Part shown: positions 16,421 through 24,980 of the stretch, in pieces
Layout: each line of letters begins with the position of its first letter
Position numbering within the stretch: the stretch's first letter is position 1
Assembly: GCF_965203655.1 (NCBI RefSeq)
Contig: NZ_CBDBDD010000005.1
Span: 300,336-364,335, forward strand
Direction of reading: 5' to 3'
DNA length: 64,000 nt
Source: Poriferisodalis sp965203655
GTDB lineage: Bacteria > Actinomycetota > Acidimicrobiia > Acidimicrobiales > Poriferisodalaceae
Made by a program: the position numbers and the translations under genes
The notes under the pieces: model-generated
Told to the model about the DNA's origin: nothing
What the model saw: the letters and a program-made list of their open reading frames with translations, nothing else
Database searches by the model: none

Positions 16421-17143
16421 TCAGGGAGTGTGCTCGGCCAGGAACTGCGCGAACTGCTCCATTGCTGCGGTCCGGGCATCGCCTTCCATCCAGTCCTCGA
16501 TCATCGTGGAGTTGGGTGCGACCTCGTGAACGATCCGCGACGAGGATTCTGGGTGGTACAGGTCGTTGCCGAGCAGCACCAGCAGCGGCGTCTGTACGGT
16601 GGCCACGAAGTCACGGTCGACGTTGAACAGGAAGTTCTCGCCGTCGTACATGTTTGAGCGGAACTGTGTCCAAGCAGCCTCGTCGGCTTCGGGATGGTCG
16701 TCGCGGATCGCTTGCGCCCAGTCGTCGAACATGTCGTAGAACGCGTGACGGTTCTCGTCGAGCCCGATGGTTTGGAACAGCGTGGCACTGACCACCCGCT
16801 CGGGCGCTGCCTGGATCAGTCCCATGATGTAGGGGCCGCCGATGCACATGCCGGCGAGGTGAAACCGTTCGCAGCCGAGGTAGTCCATGAGCGCGAGCTG
16901 GTCAGCGGTGTAGGTGGCCCAGCCGTCGTCGGCAGACACGGGAGCGCTCGAGCGGCCGGCATTGCGCTGGTCCATGGCGATGACCCGGTACTGGTCGGAC
17001 AGTTGTGTGATCGGGTTCCACGGCATCTGGGGCCAGAAGGAGGCGGCGGATCGCATGCCTCCTGGTGCGATCAGCAGCAACGGGTATCCCGAGCCGTGGT
17101 CGTCGTAGTGAATGTCGGCTGTGCCATGCATGAAGTTCGCCAT
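16421..17143 (-). CDS. alpha/beta hydrolase with a cysteine in the nucleophile position
   Basis: About 240 residues from the ATG at 17143 (a longer frame to 17647 is antisense to the next gene). The fold is shown by LLLIAPGGMRSAASFW, RVIAMDQRNAGRSS and a late LLVLLGNDLYHP. The nucleophile elbow reads HLAGMCIGGPYIMGL: C100 takes the place of the usual Ser in G-x-S-x-G. Cys nucleophiles are known in dienelactone hydrolases of this fold. Near the end an acidic residue precedes the family's variable C-terminus; no His follows in the usual G-H-x-P context. Substrate unknown. The nearest gene on the same strand is the SDR downstream. Confidence 0.78.
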   Translation of the reverse strand: MANFMHGTADIHYDDHGSGYPLLLIAPGGMRSAASFWPQMPWNPITQLSDQYRVIAMDQRNAGRSSAPVSADDGWATYTADQLALMDYLGCERFHLAGMCIGGPYIMGLIQAAPERVVSATLFQTIGLDENRHAFYDMFDDWAQAIRDDHPEADEAAWTQFRSNMYDGENFLFNVDRDFVATVQTPLLVLLGNDLYHPESSSRIVHEVAPNSTMIEDWMEGDARTAAMEQFAQFLAEHTP

Positions 17144-17239
17144 GGTGCCAGTCTGCCCGCGGCGAGCCAGCCCTGTAAGGCGAACCGCCACGCTCCACAA
17201 CACGACAACGCCAGGGCAGCCCACTAACGTGCCGCTGCG

Positions 17240-18088
17240 ATGATGCGGCTGACCACCTCCGACGGCGAGCACGCCGTGCTCCATGATCTCGGCGGGCACG
17301 GCACGCCGTTGCTGCTGACGCACGGGAACGGACTCAACGCGGGCATGTGGGCGACCGTCGTGCCTCATCTGCAGGACAGCTTCCGGTGCTGGGGGCTGGA
17401 CTTCCGGGGCCATGGTGCGTCGCGCCCGCAGCATGACGGCATGTCGGTCGAGCGGCCACGGTTCACCGACGAAGTTCTGGCCGCAGTGAATGCCCTCGGC
17501 GGCGAGCCCATGCTGGCGGCTGGCCATTCGCTGGGAGCGGCGAGCCTGCTGCACGCCGAGCTGCGCCAGCCGGGAACGTACCGGGGCATGTACCTGTACG
17601 AACCGGTCCTCGTCCCCGAGGGCTTCCCCATGCCCGATTCCGATCATGAGCTCGTCGTGGCGTCAAGGCGGCGCCGCATTCGGTTCGCGACCGTCGACGA
17701 GGCATACGACCGCTTCATGTCCAAGCCGCCGTTCTCGCGCTGCGAACCCGAAGCGGTCAGGGCCTACGTCGAGATCGGCACGTACCCCTCAGGCGACGAC
17801 GCGGTGCGACTGTCGTGCACGGGAGACACCGAGGCACGCATCTACGAATCAGGCGTGCCGATGGACTTCGCCCAGTTCGGCGCGGTAACCTGCCCCATCG
17901 TGGTCGCGCGCGGCGACGCACCCGCACAGTGGAACGAGATCCCGCCTCGGGTCGCTCAGCCCATCGCCGAGGCGCTCGGCAACGGCCGTCTCGAGACCTT
18001 CGCCGAGCTCAGCCATTTCGGCCCGATGGAGAACGGCGAGATGGTCGCCAAGTCCATCCGCGCGCATCTCGAGCCCCTCGCGGCGTAG
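17240..18088 (+). CDS. alpha/beta hydrolase, paralogue of the one at 3989-4897
   Basis: 282 residues (two adjacent ATGs at 17240 and 17243). Motifs: LLLTHGNGLNAGMW, WGLDFRGHGASRP, nucleophile elbow LAAGHSLGAASLLHA and catalytic His in FAELSHFGPMENGE. The shared lid phrases (YEPVLV, KPPFSRCEPEAV) tie it to the hydrolase at 3989-4897; the two probably act on related esters or act in related pathways. Its TAG stop lies in the 3-base loop of the first hairpin of a tandem repeat that continues past the gene. Confidence 0.83.
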   Translation: MMRLTTSDGEHAVLHDLGGHGTPLLLTHGNGLNAGMWATVVPHLQDSFRCWGLDFRGHGASRPQHDGMSVERPRFTDEVLAAVNALGGEPMLAAGHSLGAASLLHAELRQPGTYRGMYLYEPVLVPEGFPMPDSDHELVVASRRRRIRFATVDEAYDRFMSKPPFSRCEPEAVRAYVEIGTYPSGDDAVRLSCTGDTEARIYESGVPMDFAQFGAVTCPIVVARGDAPAQWNEIPPRVAQPIAEALGNGRLETFAELSHFGPMENGEMVAKSIRAHLEPLAA

Positions 18089-18151
18089 CCGCGAGCATCA
18101 AACACAGCGCGGCGTAGCCGCGAGCAATAGACACAGCGCGGCGTAGCCGCG
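18079..18151. repeat. 29-bp tandem array of stop-codon hairpins (array A)
   Basis: Two 29-bp units (18079-18107, 18108-18136) and a third partial unit (18137-18151). Each starts with the perfect hairpin CGCGGC-GTA-GCCGCG; the TAG in the first is the stop of the hydrolase gene. The units are joined by linkers AGCATCAAACACAG and AGCAATAGACACAG. The array ends 12 bases before the convergent amidohydrolase gene. A matching arrangement with other stem sequences but nearly the same linker lies at 48204-48293. Confidence 0.92.
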
Positions 18152-18162
18152 CGGGGCGTCGC

Positions 18163-19305
18163 TCAGGCAGCGGCAGGCAGATCGTCCGGATCGAGGTCAT
18201 AGAGCTCGAGGACGTTGCTCCAGACCATCTGTTCCTTCTCGTCGTCAGGAACGCCCGAGAGAATCTCATCCAGGATCGGCCGCGAGTTCGGCCAGATCGA
18301 ATCGTGGTGCGGGTAGTCATTGCCCCACAGCAGGTTGCTGACGCCGATCGAGTGCCGTGTCGCTACGCCCTCCACGTCGTCCTCGAAGGTGACCCAGAAG
18401 TTCCGGTCGAAGTACTCCGACGGCTTCATCGTGAGCTCGTCGGACACCTCCCACGGCGTGCGGTACGCAGCGTGGTCGAGCCGCTGCTTGAAGTGGCCGA
18501 CCCAGCCGGTCTCGTATTCGGCGCAGACGAAGCGCAGATCCGGGAAGCGCTCCACGACCCCACCGCAGATGAGATCGATGATCGTGTTGGCGATGGTGGT
18601 GTGGGCCAGCGTGTAACCCTTCAGGTGGCCGCCGGGCGTGCCCCAGTGCTCGGGCATGCCGCCCTCGAGGCTGGACCCGGTGAAGATGTGCATGGTGAGC
18701 GGCACGCCGAATTCCTGGGCCCGGGCCCAGAACGGGTCGAAGTCGGGATGGCAGTACGGCTTGGCAGGATCGACGTGTGCCGGGATGGCGAAGCCGCGCA
18801 CGCCGAGCTGCGCCGAGCGATCGATCTCGGCGATGGCCCGCTCCACATCGGGCAGGGGCAGGCAGCCGACGCCGATGAGCCGGTTGCGATCCACCGAGCA
18901 GTAGTCGAGCACCCAGTCGTTGTGGTTGCGGAAGGCGGCGTCGCGCACCTCGTCGTCGGGAATGGCAAACGTGAACATCGACAGGCTCGGGTACATCACC
19001 TCGCCGACGATGCCGTCCTGGGCCTGCTCGTCCAGCCGAGCGGTCGGATCCATCACGCCGGGGTTGAAGCCGTCGTAGCCCTGCTCGATGCGGGCGTGGG
19101 TGGCCGGGTCGGACAGGCTGGCACCGGCGATGCCCAGCCGGCCGACCGGCACGGGACGGATGCCGCCGGGCAGCACCAGCCAGGTGCCCGGCTTGTCGTT
19201 GTAGTCCTTGCTGATGAACGGTGCCCGATCGCCGAACCTGTCGGTCAGTCCCGCATAGATCTCGGCTGCCTCGACCACGTGCGAGTCACACGAGTAGTAC
19301 CGCAT
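18163..19305 (-). CDS. amidohydrolase 2 family (TIM-barrel metal-dependent hydrolase)
   Basis: 380 residues of the amidohydrolase_2 type (ACMSD/gamma-resorcylate decarboxylase relatives). The N-terminus has CDSHVVEAAEIY in place of the classical D-x-H metal site, then GFAIPAHVD, MHIFTGSS with a metal-type His, CAEYETGWVGH and the C-terminal WGNDYPHHDSIWP with the conserved Asp. Members decarboxylate or hydrolyse ring or carboxylate substrates; the specific one is unknown. ATG at 19305 has GGGGAAAG upstream. Confidence 0.82.
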   Translation of the reverse strand: MRYYSCDSHVVEAAEIYAGLTDRFGDRAPFISKDYNDKPGTWLVLPGGIRPVPVGRLGIAGASLSDPATHARIEQGYDGFNPGVMDPTARLDEQAQDGIVGEVMYPSLSMFTFAIPDDEVRDAAFRNHNDWVLDYCSVDRNRLIGVGCLPLPDVERAIAEIDRSAQLGVRGFAIPAHVDPAKPYCHPDFDPFWARAQEFGVPLTMHIFTGSSLEGGMPEHWGTPGGHLKGYTLAHTTIANTIIDLICGGVVERFPDLRFVCAEYETGWVGHFKQRLDHAAYRTPWEVSDELTMKPSEYFDRNFWVTFEDDVEGVATRHSIGVSNLLWGNDYPHHDSIWPNSRPILDEILSGVPDDEKEQMVWSNVLELYDLDPDDLPAAA

Positions 19306-19413
19306 CGCTTTCCCCTGCTTCTGTCTGAGCGTCCGTACGCCTGGTTGCCCCAGTGCAGACGCACTGCGCGGCCAACAGTACCAGCGGCCTCCGCCGGGCT
19401 CCCATGGGTGAAC

Positions 19414-19452
19414 CGGCTGGGCTCAACGGCTGGGCTCAACGGCTGGGCTCGG
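19414..19452. repeat. three tandem 13-bp units in a divergent promoter region
   Basis: CGGCTGGGCTCAA repeats at 19414-19426 and 19427-19439, with a third copy (19440-19452) ending CGG instead of CAA. The array lies in the 181-base gap between the amidohydrolase gene (minus) and the quinone-reductase gene (plus), 35 bases before the latter's ATG. Direct repeats there could bind a regulator or simply be a slippage product. Confidence 0.85.
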
Positions 19453-19486
19453 GCGGTGACAGCGCGCGATGTGCCATCGTGACGCC

Positions 19487-20476
19487 ATGCGTGCTTTGGA
19501 AGTGCAATCCCTGACCGGCCCGGCGGGCGTCGCCGTCGTCGATGCTGCGGAGCCGGTGGCCGATCCTGACGGTGCGTCGGTCATCGTCGACATCGTCTGC
19601 GGCGGCGTGTCGTTCCCCGACTTGCTGCAGAGCCAAGGGCTCTACCAGTACCGGCCCGATCCCCCGTTCCGGCCGGGCATCGAGGCCGCAGGCGTGATCC
19701 GCACGGCACCCGCAGACTCGGGATACGCGCCCGGCGACCGGGTGTGCGTGTGGTCGAACGGATGCCTGGCAGAGGTCGTCGCCGCCAAGCCCCGGGACCT
19801 GTTCGCCTTGCCCGACGAGCTCTCCTTCGAAGAGGGGGCGGCGCTGGTCATGAACTACCAGACGGCCGTGTTCTGCATGATCGACCGGGCGGGTCTGCGC
19901 GAGGGCGAGTCGGTGCTGGTGCTGGGCGCCTCGGGCGGAGTGGGCACCTCGGGCATCCAGGTGGCCAAAGGTGTCGGCGCCGGCCCGGTCATCGGCCTGG
20001 TGTCGACTGAGGCCAAGGGCGACATCGCCCGTGCTGCGGGTGCCGATCACATCGTGCTGATCAGCGATACCTGGAAGGACGAGGTGCGCGAGCTCACCGG
20101 CGGGCGCGGCGTCGACATGACCTACGACCCGGTCGGCGGCGATCGCTTCCTCGACGGCATCCGGGCGTTGGCACGCTTTGGACGGCTCGTCGTCGTGGGA
20201 TTCGCGGCGGGCGAGATCCCGACGGTCAAGGTGAATCGGCTGCTGCTGCGCAACGTCAGCCTCGTCGGCGCGGCCTGGGGCGAAGCCGTGGCGGCGGACC
20301 CGACGATTCCCTCCCGAATCCACGAGCGACTGCTTCGGATGATCGAATCGGGTGCGGTGAAGCCGCCCATCGGGCAGGTGCTGCCGTTCGAAGACGCGGC
20401 ACAGGCCTACCGGCTGCTGGACGAGCGCGAAGCAGTCGGCAAAGTGCTGGTGCGAATGCGTCCAGATCCCAGTTAG
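19487..20476 (+). CDS. NADPH:quinone oxidoreductase-like MDR family enzyme
   Basis: About 329 residues from ATG 19487 (another ATG at 19469 gives six more residues). Medium-chain dehydrogenase fold: N-terminal GroES-like domain with FRPGIEAAGVIR and GDRVCVWS, then nucleotide-binding VLVLGASGGVGTSGIQVAK. The structural and catalytic zinc Cys sets are absent, as in zeta-crystallin/quinone reductases. VDMTYDPVGGDRF and VVVGFAAGEIP are typical. It uses NADPH; the electron acceptor is unknown. The TAG stop overlaps the TAA of the convergent ribH by 3 bases. Confidence 0.86.
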   Translation: MRALEVQSLTGPAGVAVVDAAEPVADPDGASVIVDIVCGGVSFPDLLQSQGLYQYRPDPPFRPGIEAAGVIRTAPADSGYAPGDRVCVWSNGCLAEVVAAKPRDLFALPDELSFEEGAALVMNYQTAVFCMIDRAGLREGESVLVLGASGGVGTSGIQVAKGVGAGPVIGLVSTEAKGDIARAAGADHIVLISDTWKDEVRELTGGRGVDMTYDPVGGDRFLDGIRALARFGRLVVVGFAAGEIPTVKVNRLLLRNVSLVGAAWGEAVAADPTIPSRIHERLLRMIESGAVKPPIGQVLPFEDAAQAYRLLDEREAVGKVLVRMRPDPS

Positions 20477-20958
20477 CGCGCGAGGAAGTCGCGGGCCAGC
20501 AGCGCCATGGCGACGGCCACGCAGGCGGCGTCCTCGCCCACGTTGTGACCGCCTGGACCCTCGCTGCGCAGCAACGCCTGTTCTTCGTTCTCGACGGTGA
20601 CCAAGCCGAAGCCGACCGGGACGCCAGTTTCGAGCTGCACCGCCATCACACCCTGGGCTGCACCCCCGCTGACGAGCTCGTAGTGCGTGGTCTCGCCACG
20701 GATCACCGCCCCGATGACCACGAGGGCATCGACCTGTCCGGATCCGGCGAGCAGCCTCGCCGCCAGCGGGATCTCGAAGCACCCCGGCACGGTCACCTCG
20801 GTCGCGTGAATTGCACCAAGCTCGTCGAGGCCCCGTTCGACCCCCGCTGCCAGACGGTCCACGATCTCGGGATTCCAGGTCGCTCGCACGACGCCGATGC
20901 GAAGCCCCGCACCGGCCCCCGCCGGCGGTCTGCCGGCCCGTTGGTCGCCGCTCGCCAC
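20473..20958 (-). CDS. ribH: 6,7-dimethyl-8-ribityllumazine synthase
   Basis: About 161 residues, the normal length, from a GTG at 20958. It condenses 5-amino-6-ribitylamino-uracil with 3,4-dihydroxybutanone phosphate, the penultimate step of riboflavin synthesis. Family marks are IGVVRATWNPEI, VPGCFEIPLAARLL, VVIGAVIRGETTHYELV, PVGFGLVTVENEEQAL and the late GEDAACVAVAMA. Riboflavin supply also feeds F420 synthesis, since FO synthase uses a riboflavin-pathway intermediate. No other rib gene is in the window, so it stands alone. Confidence 0.92.
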   Translation of the reverse strand: MASGDQRAGRPPAGAGAGLRIGVVRATWNPEIVDRLAAGVERGLDELGAIHATEVTVPGCFEIPLAARLLAGSGQVDALVVIGAVIRGETTHYELVSGGAAQGVMAVQLETGVPVGFGLVTVENEEQALLRSEGPGGHNVGEDAACVAVAMALLARDFLAR

Positions 20959-21020
20959 GCCTGCACGGTACCCCCCTGATCGCAGGGGGCGACCCAAGAT
21001 GGCGCGCCTACGCTGGGCGG

Positions 21021-24000
21021 ATGGCAGGCGTGCGCGCCCGGCTCGCGGCCGACATCGGCGGCACGTTCACCGACATCGCGCTCGAGGTGGGCGGTGACGG
21101 CGGGTCCGGCGAACTCCACACGGCGAAGGTGCTGACCACCCAGGACGCGCCAGCCGATGGTGTGCTCGAGGGCGTCGGGGACGTCCTGTCCGCTGCGGGC
21201 GTCGAGCCAGCGGGGGTGGAGGTGTTCATCCACGGCACAACGCTGGCCACCAACGCCCTGATCGAGCGCCGCGGCGCCCGCACGGCGCTGCTCACCACGC
21301 ACGGCATCCGCGACTCGGTCGAGATGGCCCACGAGAACCGGTTCGAGCAGTACGACCTCTACATGCGGCGGCCTGAGCCGCTCGTGCCACGGGACCGTCG
21401 CATCGGCATACCTGAGCGGCTGAGCGCTGACGGAAGCGTGCTGCTGCCGCTCGACGAGGACGCCGTGCGTGCCGCTGCTGCCCAGCTTGCCGACGACGGG
21501 GTGACTTCGGTGGCGGTGGGTTACCTGCACTCGTACCTCGACCCGCGGCACGAGCAGCGCACCGCCGAGATCTTGGCCGAGTGCTGGCCCGAGGCGACCG
21601 TCACGCTGTCGTCGGAGGTGTGCCCGGAGATCCGCGAGTACGAACGCTTTTCGACAGCGTGCGCCAACGCGTACATCGCTCCGCTCATGCGCCGCTACCT
21701 GACCGACCTCGATGCGCGCCTCGAAGCGCTGGGCCTGGGCTGCGGGCTGTTTCTGATGACCTCGGGCGGCGGTTTGGGAACGCTCGCGGAGGCCGTGCGC
21801 TTCCCGGTCCGGCTGATCGAGAGCGGCCCCGCCGGCGGCGCACTGCTCGCCTCGGAGATCGCCCGAGGCTTGGACTGCGAGCGGGCGCTCAGCTTCGACA
21901 TGGGCGGCACCACCGCCAAGCTCTGCATCGTCGAGTCCGGGCATCCGCGCACGAGCCGTGAATTCGAGGTCGGGCGCGAGTACCGGTTCCTGCCTGGCAG
22001 CGGACTGCCGCTGCGCTTGCCGGTGATCGAGATGGTCGAGATCGGTGCCGGCGGCGGCTCGATCGCGAGCGTGGACGCCCTCGGGCGTATCACGGTCGGG
22101 CCGGCCAGCGCCGGCTCCGAGCCGGGACCTGCCGCGTACGGGCGGGGCGGGGCAGATCCCACCGTGACGGACGCAGACGCAGTTCTCGGCAGGCTGGCAC
22201 CGGAGCGCTTCGCAGGCGGCACGATGACGTTCGATGCCGAGGCTGCCGCGAAGTCGCTCACCTCAGCGGTGGCCGAACCCGCGGGACTGAACACCACGGT
22301 CGCCGCCATCGGCATCTCCGAGGTCGTCGACGAGAACATGTCCAACGCCGGCCGCGTCCATGCCGCCGACCAGGGCTGCGACATCAGCCGCGGCACGCTC
22401 ATCGCGTTCGGCGGCGCCGCTCCGCTGCATGCTGCCGGTGTGGCCGCCAAGCTCGGCATCAGCGACATCGTGGTGCCAGCCGGAGCAGGTGTCGGATCGG
22501 CGATCGGTTTCCTGCGGGCACCTGTGTCCCACGAGTCGGTGCGCACGCGCCATGCCCGTGTCAGCGAGCTGACGGTGACGGCGCTGGCCGAACTGCTGGG
22601 CGAGATGGCCGACGAGGCCTTCGGGATCGTGCATGCGGCTGCACCGGGCGCACCCACCAGCACCCGGGTGAGGGCGCTCATGCGCTATCGCGGCCAGGGC
22701 CATGAGATCAATGTCGACATCGATGCGACGGCGCTGCTGGGCGCAGACACCGGCGGCGGCGCGCCCGCCCCGACCGATGCCGAACTGCGCGGCCAGCTCC
22801 AGACAGCGTTCACCAAGGCGTACCGGCAGCTCTACACCCGTCACATCGGCAACCTCGAGATCGAGGTCCTGAGCTGGCTGCTGGAGGTACGCACCCCAGG
22901 GCCCGAGGCGGCGCCGCTGCACACGGAGATCTCCGCCGGGCCCGTCACATCGCCCGTGACGACGCCGGTCATCGACACCGCCTCTGGACGCGCGGTCGAT
23001 CACGCGACGTTCGAGCGAAGCGCGCTCGCAGAAGGCAACTGGCTGGTCGGCCCCGCCCTGATCATCGAAGACCAGACGACCACCGTGGTGCCCGCAGGAT
23101 CGGTGGCCACGGTCACTGCCGGGAGGCACCTGCGGCTCACCACTGCACCGGCAACGGACATCTCCGCGCAGATCGGTGCGCATCAGGCCGGCTCCGCGAA
23201 ACGCGCCAGCGCCAGCGATGCGGACGAGCTGGACGCCGTCCGGCTCGGCGTGCAGTGGAACCGGCTCATCTCGGTGACCGAGGAGCAAGCACGGGCGCTG
23301 GTCCGTGCGGCATTCAGCACCTCGACCCGAGAGGCCGGCGACCTCTCCGCCGGGATCTTCGACCCCCAGGGGCGGATGCTCGCCCAGTCGGTCACCGGCA
23401 CGCCGGGTCACGTCAACTCGATGGCGTACTCGGTGCTGCACTTCCTGGAGCGCTTCCCGGCATCGGAGATGCGTCCCGGCGACATCTTCCTCACCAACGA
23501 CCCGTGGAAGGGCACCGGTCACCTCTTCGACATCGTCGTGGTGACGCCGGCATTCCGCGAAGGCGATCTGGTGGCGCTGTTCGCGTGCACCAGCCACGTC
23601 GTCGACATCGGCGGGGCGGGCTTCACGACCGACTCGAAAGAGGTGTATCACGAGGGCCTGTACCTGCCGATCCTGAAGTTCGCCAGCGACGGCGTGTTCG
23701 ACCCGACGGTGGTGGCGATCATCGAGGCGAACGTGCGCGACCCGGTGCAGGTCATCGGCGACATTCACTCGCTGGCTGCCTGCAACGAGACCGGTGCTGC
23801 GCGCCTCATCTCGATGATGGACGAGTACGGCATGGCCGACTTGGACGAGTTGGCCGAACACATCATCACGTCGTCGCACCGAGCGATGCTCGATGCGATC
23901 GGCGAGTTGCCGGGAGGCACGTGGAACTCGACGATGCGAGTCGACGGCATGGAGCAGCCCATCGACATCGTGTGCTCGCTCACCGTCGGCGATGAGGGCA

Positions 24001-24917
24001 TCGACGTGGACTTCGACGGCACCGGGCCGCAGTCGAGCTGGGGCATCAACGTGCCGATGGCCTACACCGACGCGTACACGTCATTCGGCGTGCGCTGCAT
24101 CATCGGCCCCGACATTCCCAACAACACGGGCTCGCTCGATGCCGTGCGGGTCAGCGCGCCCGAGGGCTGCATTCTCAACGCGCCCCACCCCGCAGCGGTG
24201 AACGTGCGCCATGTGATGGGCCAGCTGCTGCCCGACGCTGTGTTCGGCTGTCTGAGCCAGGTCGTACCCGAGCGGGTGCCGGCCGAGGGCACATCGTCGC
24301 TGTGGAACTTGCTCGGCACAGGCATGTGGGAGCCCGACACCGGTGTCGGGGCGACCAATCGCTCGCGCACGCCTGTCGGGCACTCCGGCGCCGATGCCGA
24401 CCGGCGCAAGCCGGAGCGGTACATCCTGATGAGCTTCCATTCGGGCGGCGCGGGTGCGCGCCCGCAGGCGGATGGACTCTCGGCGACGGCGTTCCCCAGC
24501 GGCGTGCGCAACATGCCGGTGGAGGTCAACGAGATCGGGACTCCGCTCGTGTTCTGGCGCAAGGAGTTCCGCGCCGACTCCGGTGGGCAGGGCAAGTACC
24601 GCGGCGGGCTCGGGCAGGTCATCGAGCTGGAGAACCGCCAAGGACGTGACTTCTCCATCAGCGCGACCTATGAGCGAACCGTGTTCCCTGCGAGAGGTCG
24701 CCATGGCGGCGGCCCTGGTGCGCTCGGGCGCCTGTCGCTCGACGACGGCACCGAGGTGCGTGCCAAAGGCCGCTCGGTGATTCCCGGCAATCGCCGCCTG
24801 ATCGTGGAATTCCCGGGTGGCGGCGGCTACGGCGACCCGGCCGATCGCAGCCCGGCAGCCGTGGCGCGCGATCGGGAGCTTGAGTTCACTTCGCAGGTGC
24901 CGTCGCCGGCGCAATAA
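21021..24917 (+). CDS. fused HyuA-HyuB 5-oxoprolinase/N-methylhydantoinase family protein
   Basis: 1298 residues, matching the size of full-length 5-oxoprolinases, from ATG 21021. The HyuA half has the ATP site ADIGGTFTDIAL, the phrase FIHGTTLATNALIERRGA, LSFDMGGTTAKLCIV, and GAGGGSIASVDALGRI. The HyuB half starts near residue 735 (QWNRLISVTEEQARALV) and contains DIFLTNDPWKGTGH, HVVDIGGAG, NVRDPVQVIGDI and GGGGYGDPADR near the end. These ATP-dependent enzymes open cyclic amides such as 5-oxoproline or hydantoins. In most bacteria the halves are separate genes. Divergent from ribH. Confidence 0.9.
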   Translation: MAGVRARLAADIGGTFTDIALEVGGDGGSGELHTAKVLTTQDAPADGVLEGVGDVLSAAGVEPAGVEVFIHGTTLATNALIERRGARTALLTTHGIRDSVEMAHENRFEQYDLYMRRPEPLVPRDRRIGIPERLSADGSVLLPLDEDAVRAAAAQLADDGVTSVAVGYLHSYLDPRHEQRTAEILAECWPEATVTLSSEVCPEIREYERFSTACANAYIAPLMRRYLTDLDARLEALGLGCGLFLMTSGGGLGTLAEAVRFPVRLIESGPAGGALLASEIARGLDCERALSFDMGGTTAKLCIVESGHPRTSREFEVGREYRFLPGSGLPLRLPVIEMVEIGAGGGSIASVDALGRITVGPASAGSEPGPAAYGRGGADPTVTDADAVLGRLAPERFAGGTMTFDAEAAAKSLTSAVAEPAGLNTTVAAIGISEVVDENMSNAGRVHAADQGCDISRGTLIAFGGAAPLHAAGVAAKLGISDIVVPAGAGVGSAIGFLRAPVSHESVRTRHARVSELTVTALAELLGEMADEAFGIVHAAAPGAPTSTRVRALMRYRGQGHEINVDIDATALLGADTGGGAPAPTDAELRGQLQTAFTKAYRQLYTRHIGNLEIEVLSWLLEVRTPGPEAAPLHTEISAGPVTSPVTTPVIDTASGRAVDHATFERSALAEGNWLVGPALIIEDQTTTVVPAGSVATVTAGRHLRLTTAPATDISAQIGAHQAGSAKRASASDADELDAVRLGVQWNRLISVTEEQARALVRAAFSTSTREAGDLSAGIFDPQGRMLAQSVTGTPGHVNSMAYSVLHFLERFPASEMRPGDIFLTNDPWKGTGHLFDIVVVTPAFREGDLVALFACTSHVVDIGGAGFTTDSKEVYHEGLYLPILKFASDGVFDPTVVAIIEANVRDPVQVIGDIHSLAACNETGAARLISMMDEYGMADLDELAEHIITSSHRAMLDAIGELPGGTWNSTMRVDGMEQPIDIVCSLTVGDEGIDVDFDGTGPQSSWGINVPMAYTDAYTSFGVRCIIGPDIPNNTGSLDAVRVSAPEGCILNAPHPAAVNVRHVMGQLLPDAVFGCLSQVVPERVPAEGTSSLWNLLGTGMWEPDTGVGATNRSRTPVGHSGADADRRKPERYILMSFHSGGAGARPQADGLSATAFPSGVRNMPVEVNEIGTPLVFWRKEFRADSGGQGKYRGGLGQVIELENRQGRDFSISATYERTVFPARGRHGGGPGALGRLSLDDGTEVRAKGRSVIPGNRRLIVEFPGGGGYGDPADRSPAAVARDRELEFTSQVPSPAQ

Positions 24918-24980
24918 TCCTCCCGTGGCAGAGAAGCGCGAGGCCCCTGCCAGTCCGAACGCAAACGAAGGCACGCACCC

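Noticed and set aside
18079..18151. Array A as a CRISPR-like array
   Set aside because: Only 2.5 units, no unique spacers of about 30 bp, no cas genes, and the repeat includes a coding stop.
19414..19452. Iterons of a replication origin
   Set aside because: No A+T-rich stretch, DnaA boxes or replication gene nearby.
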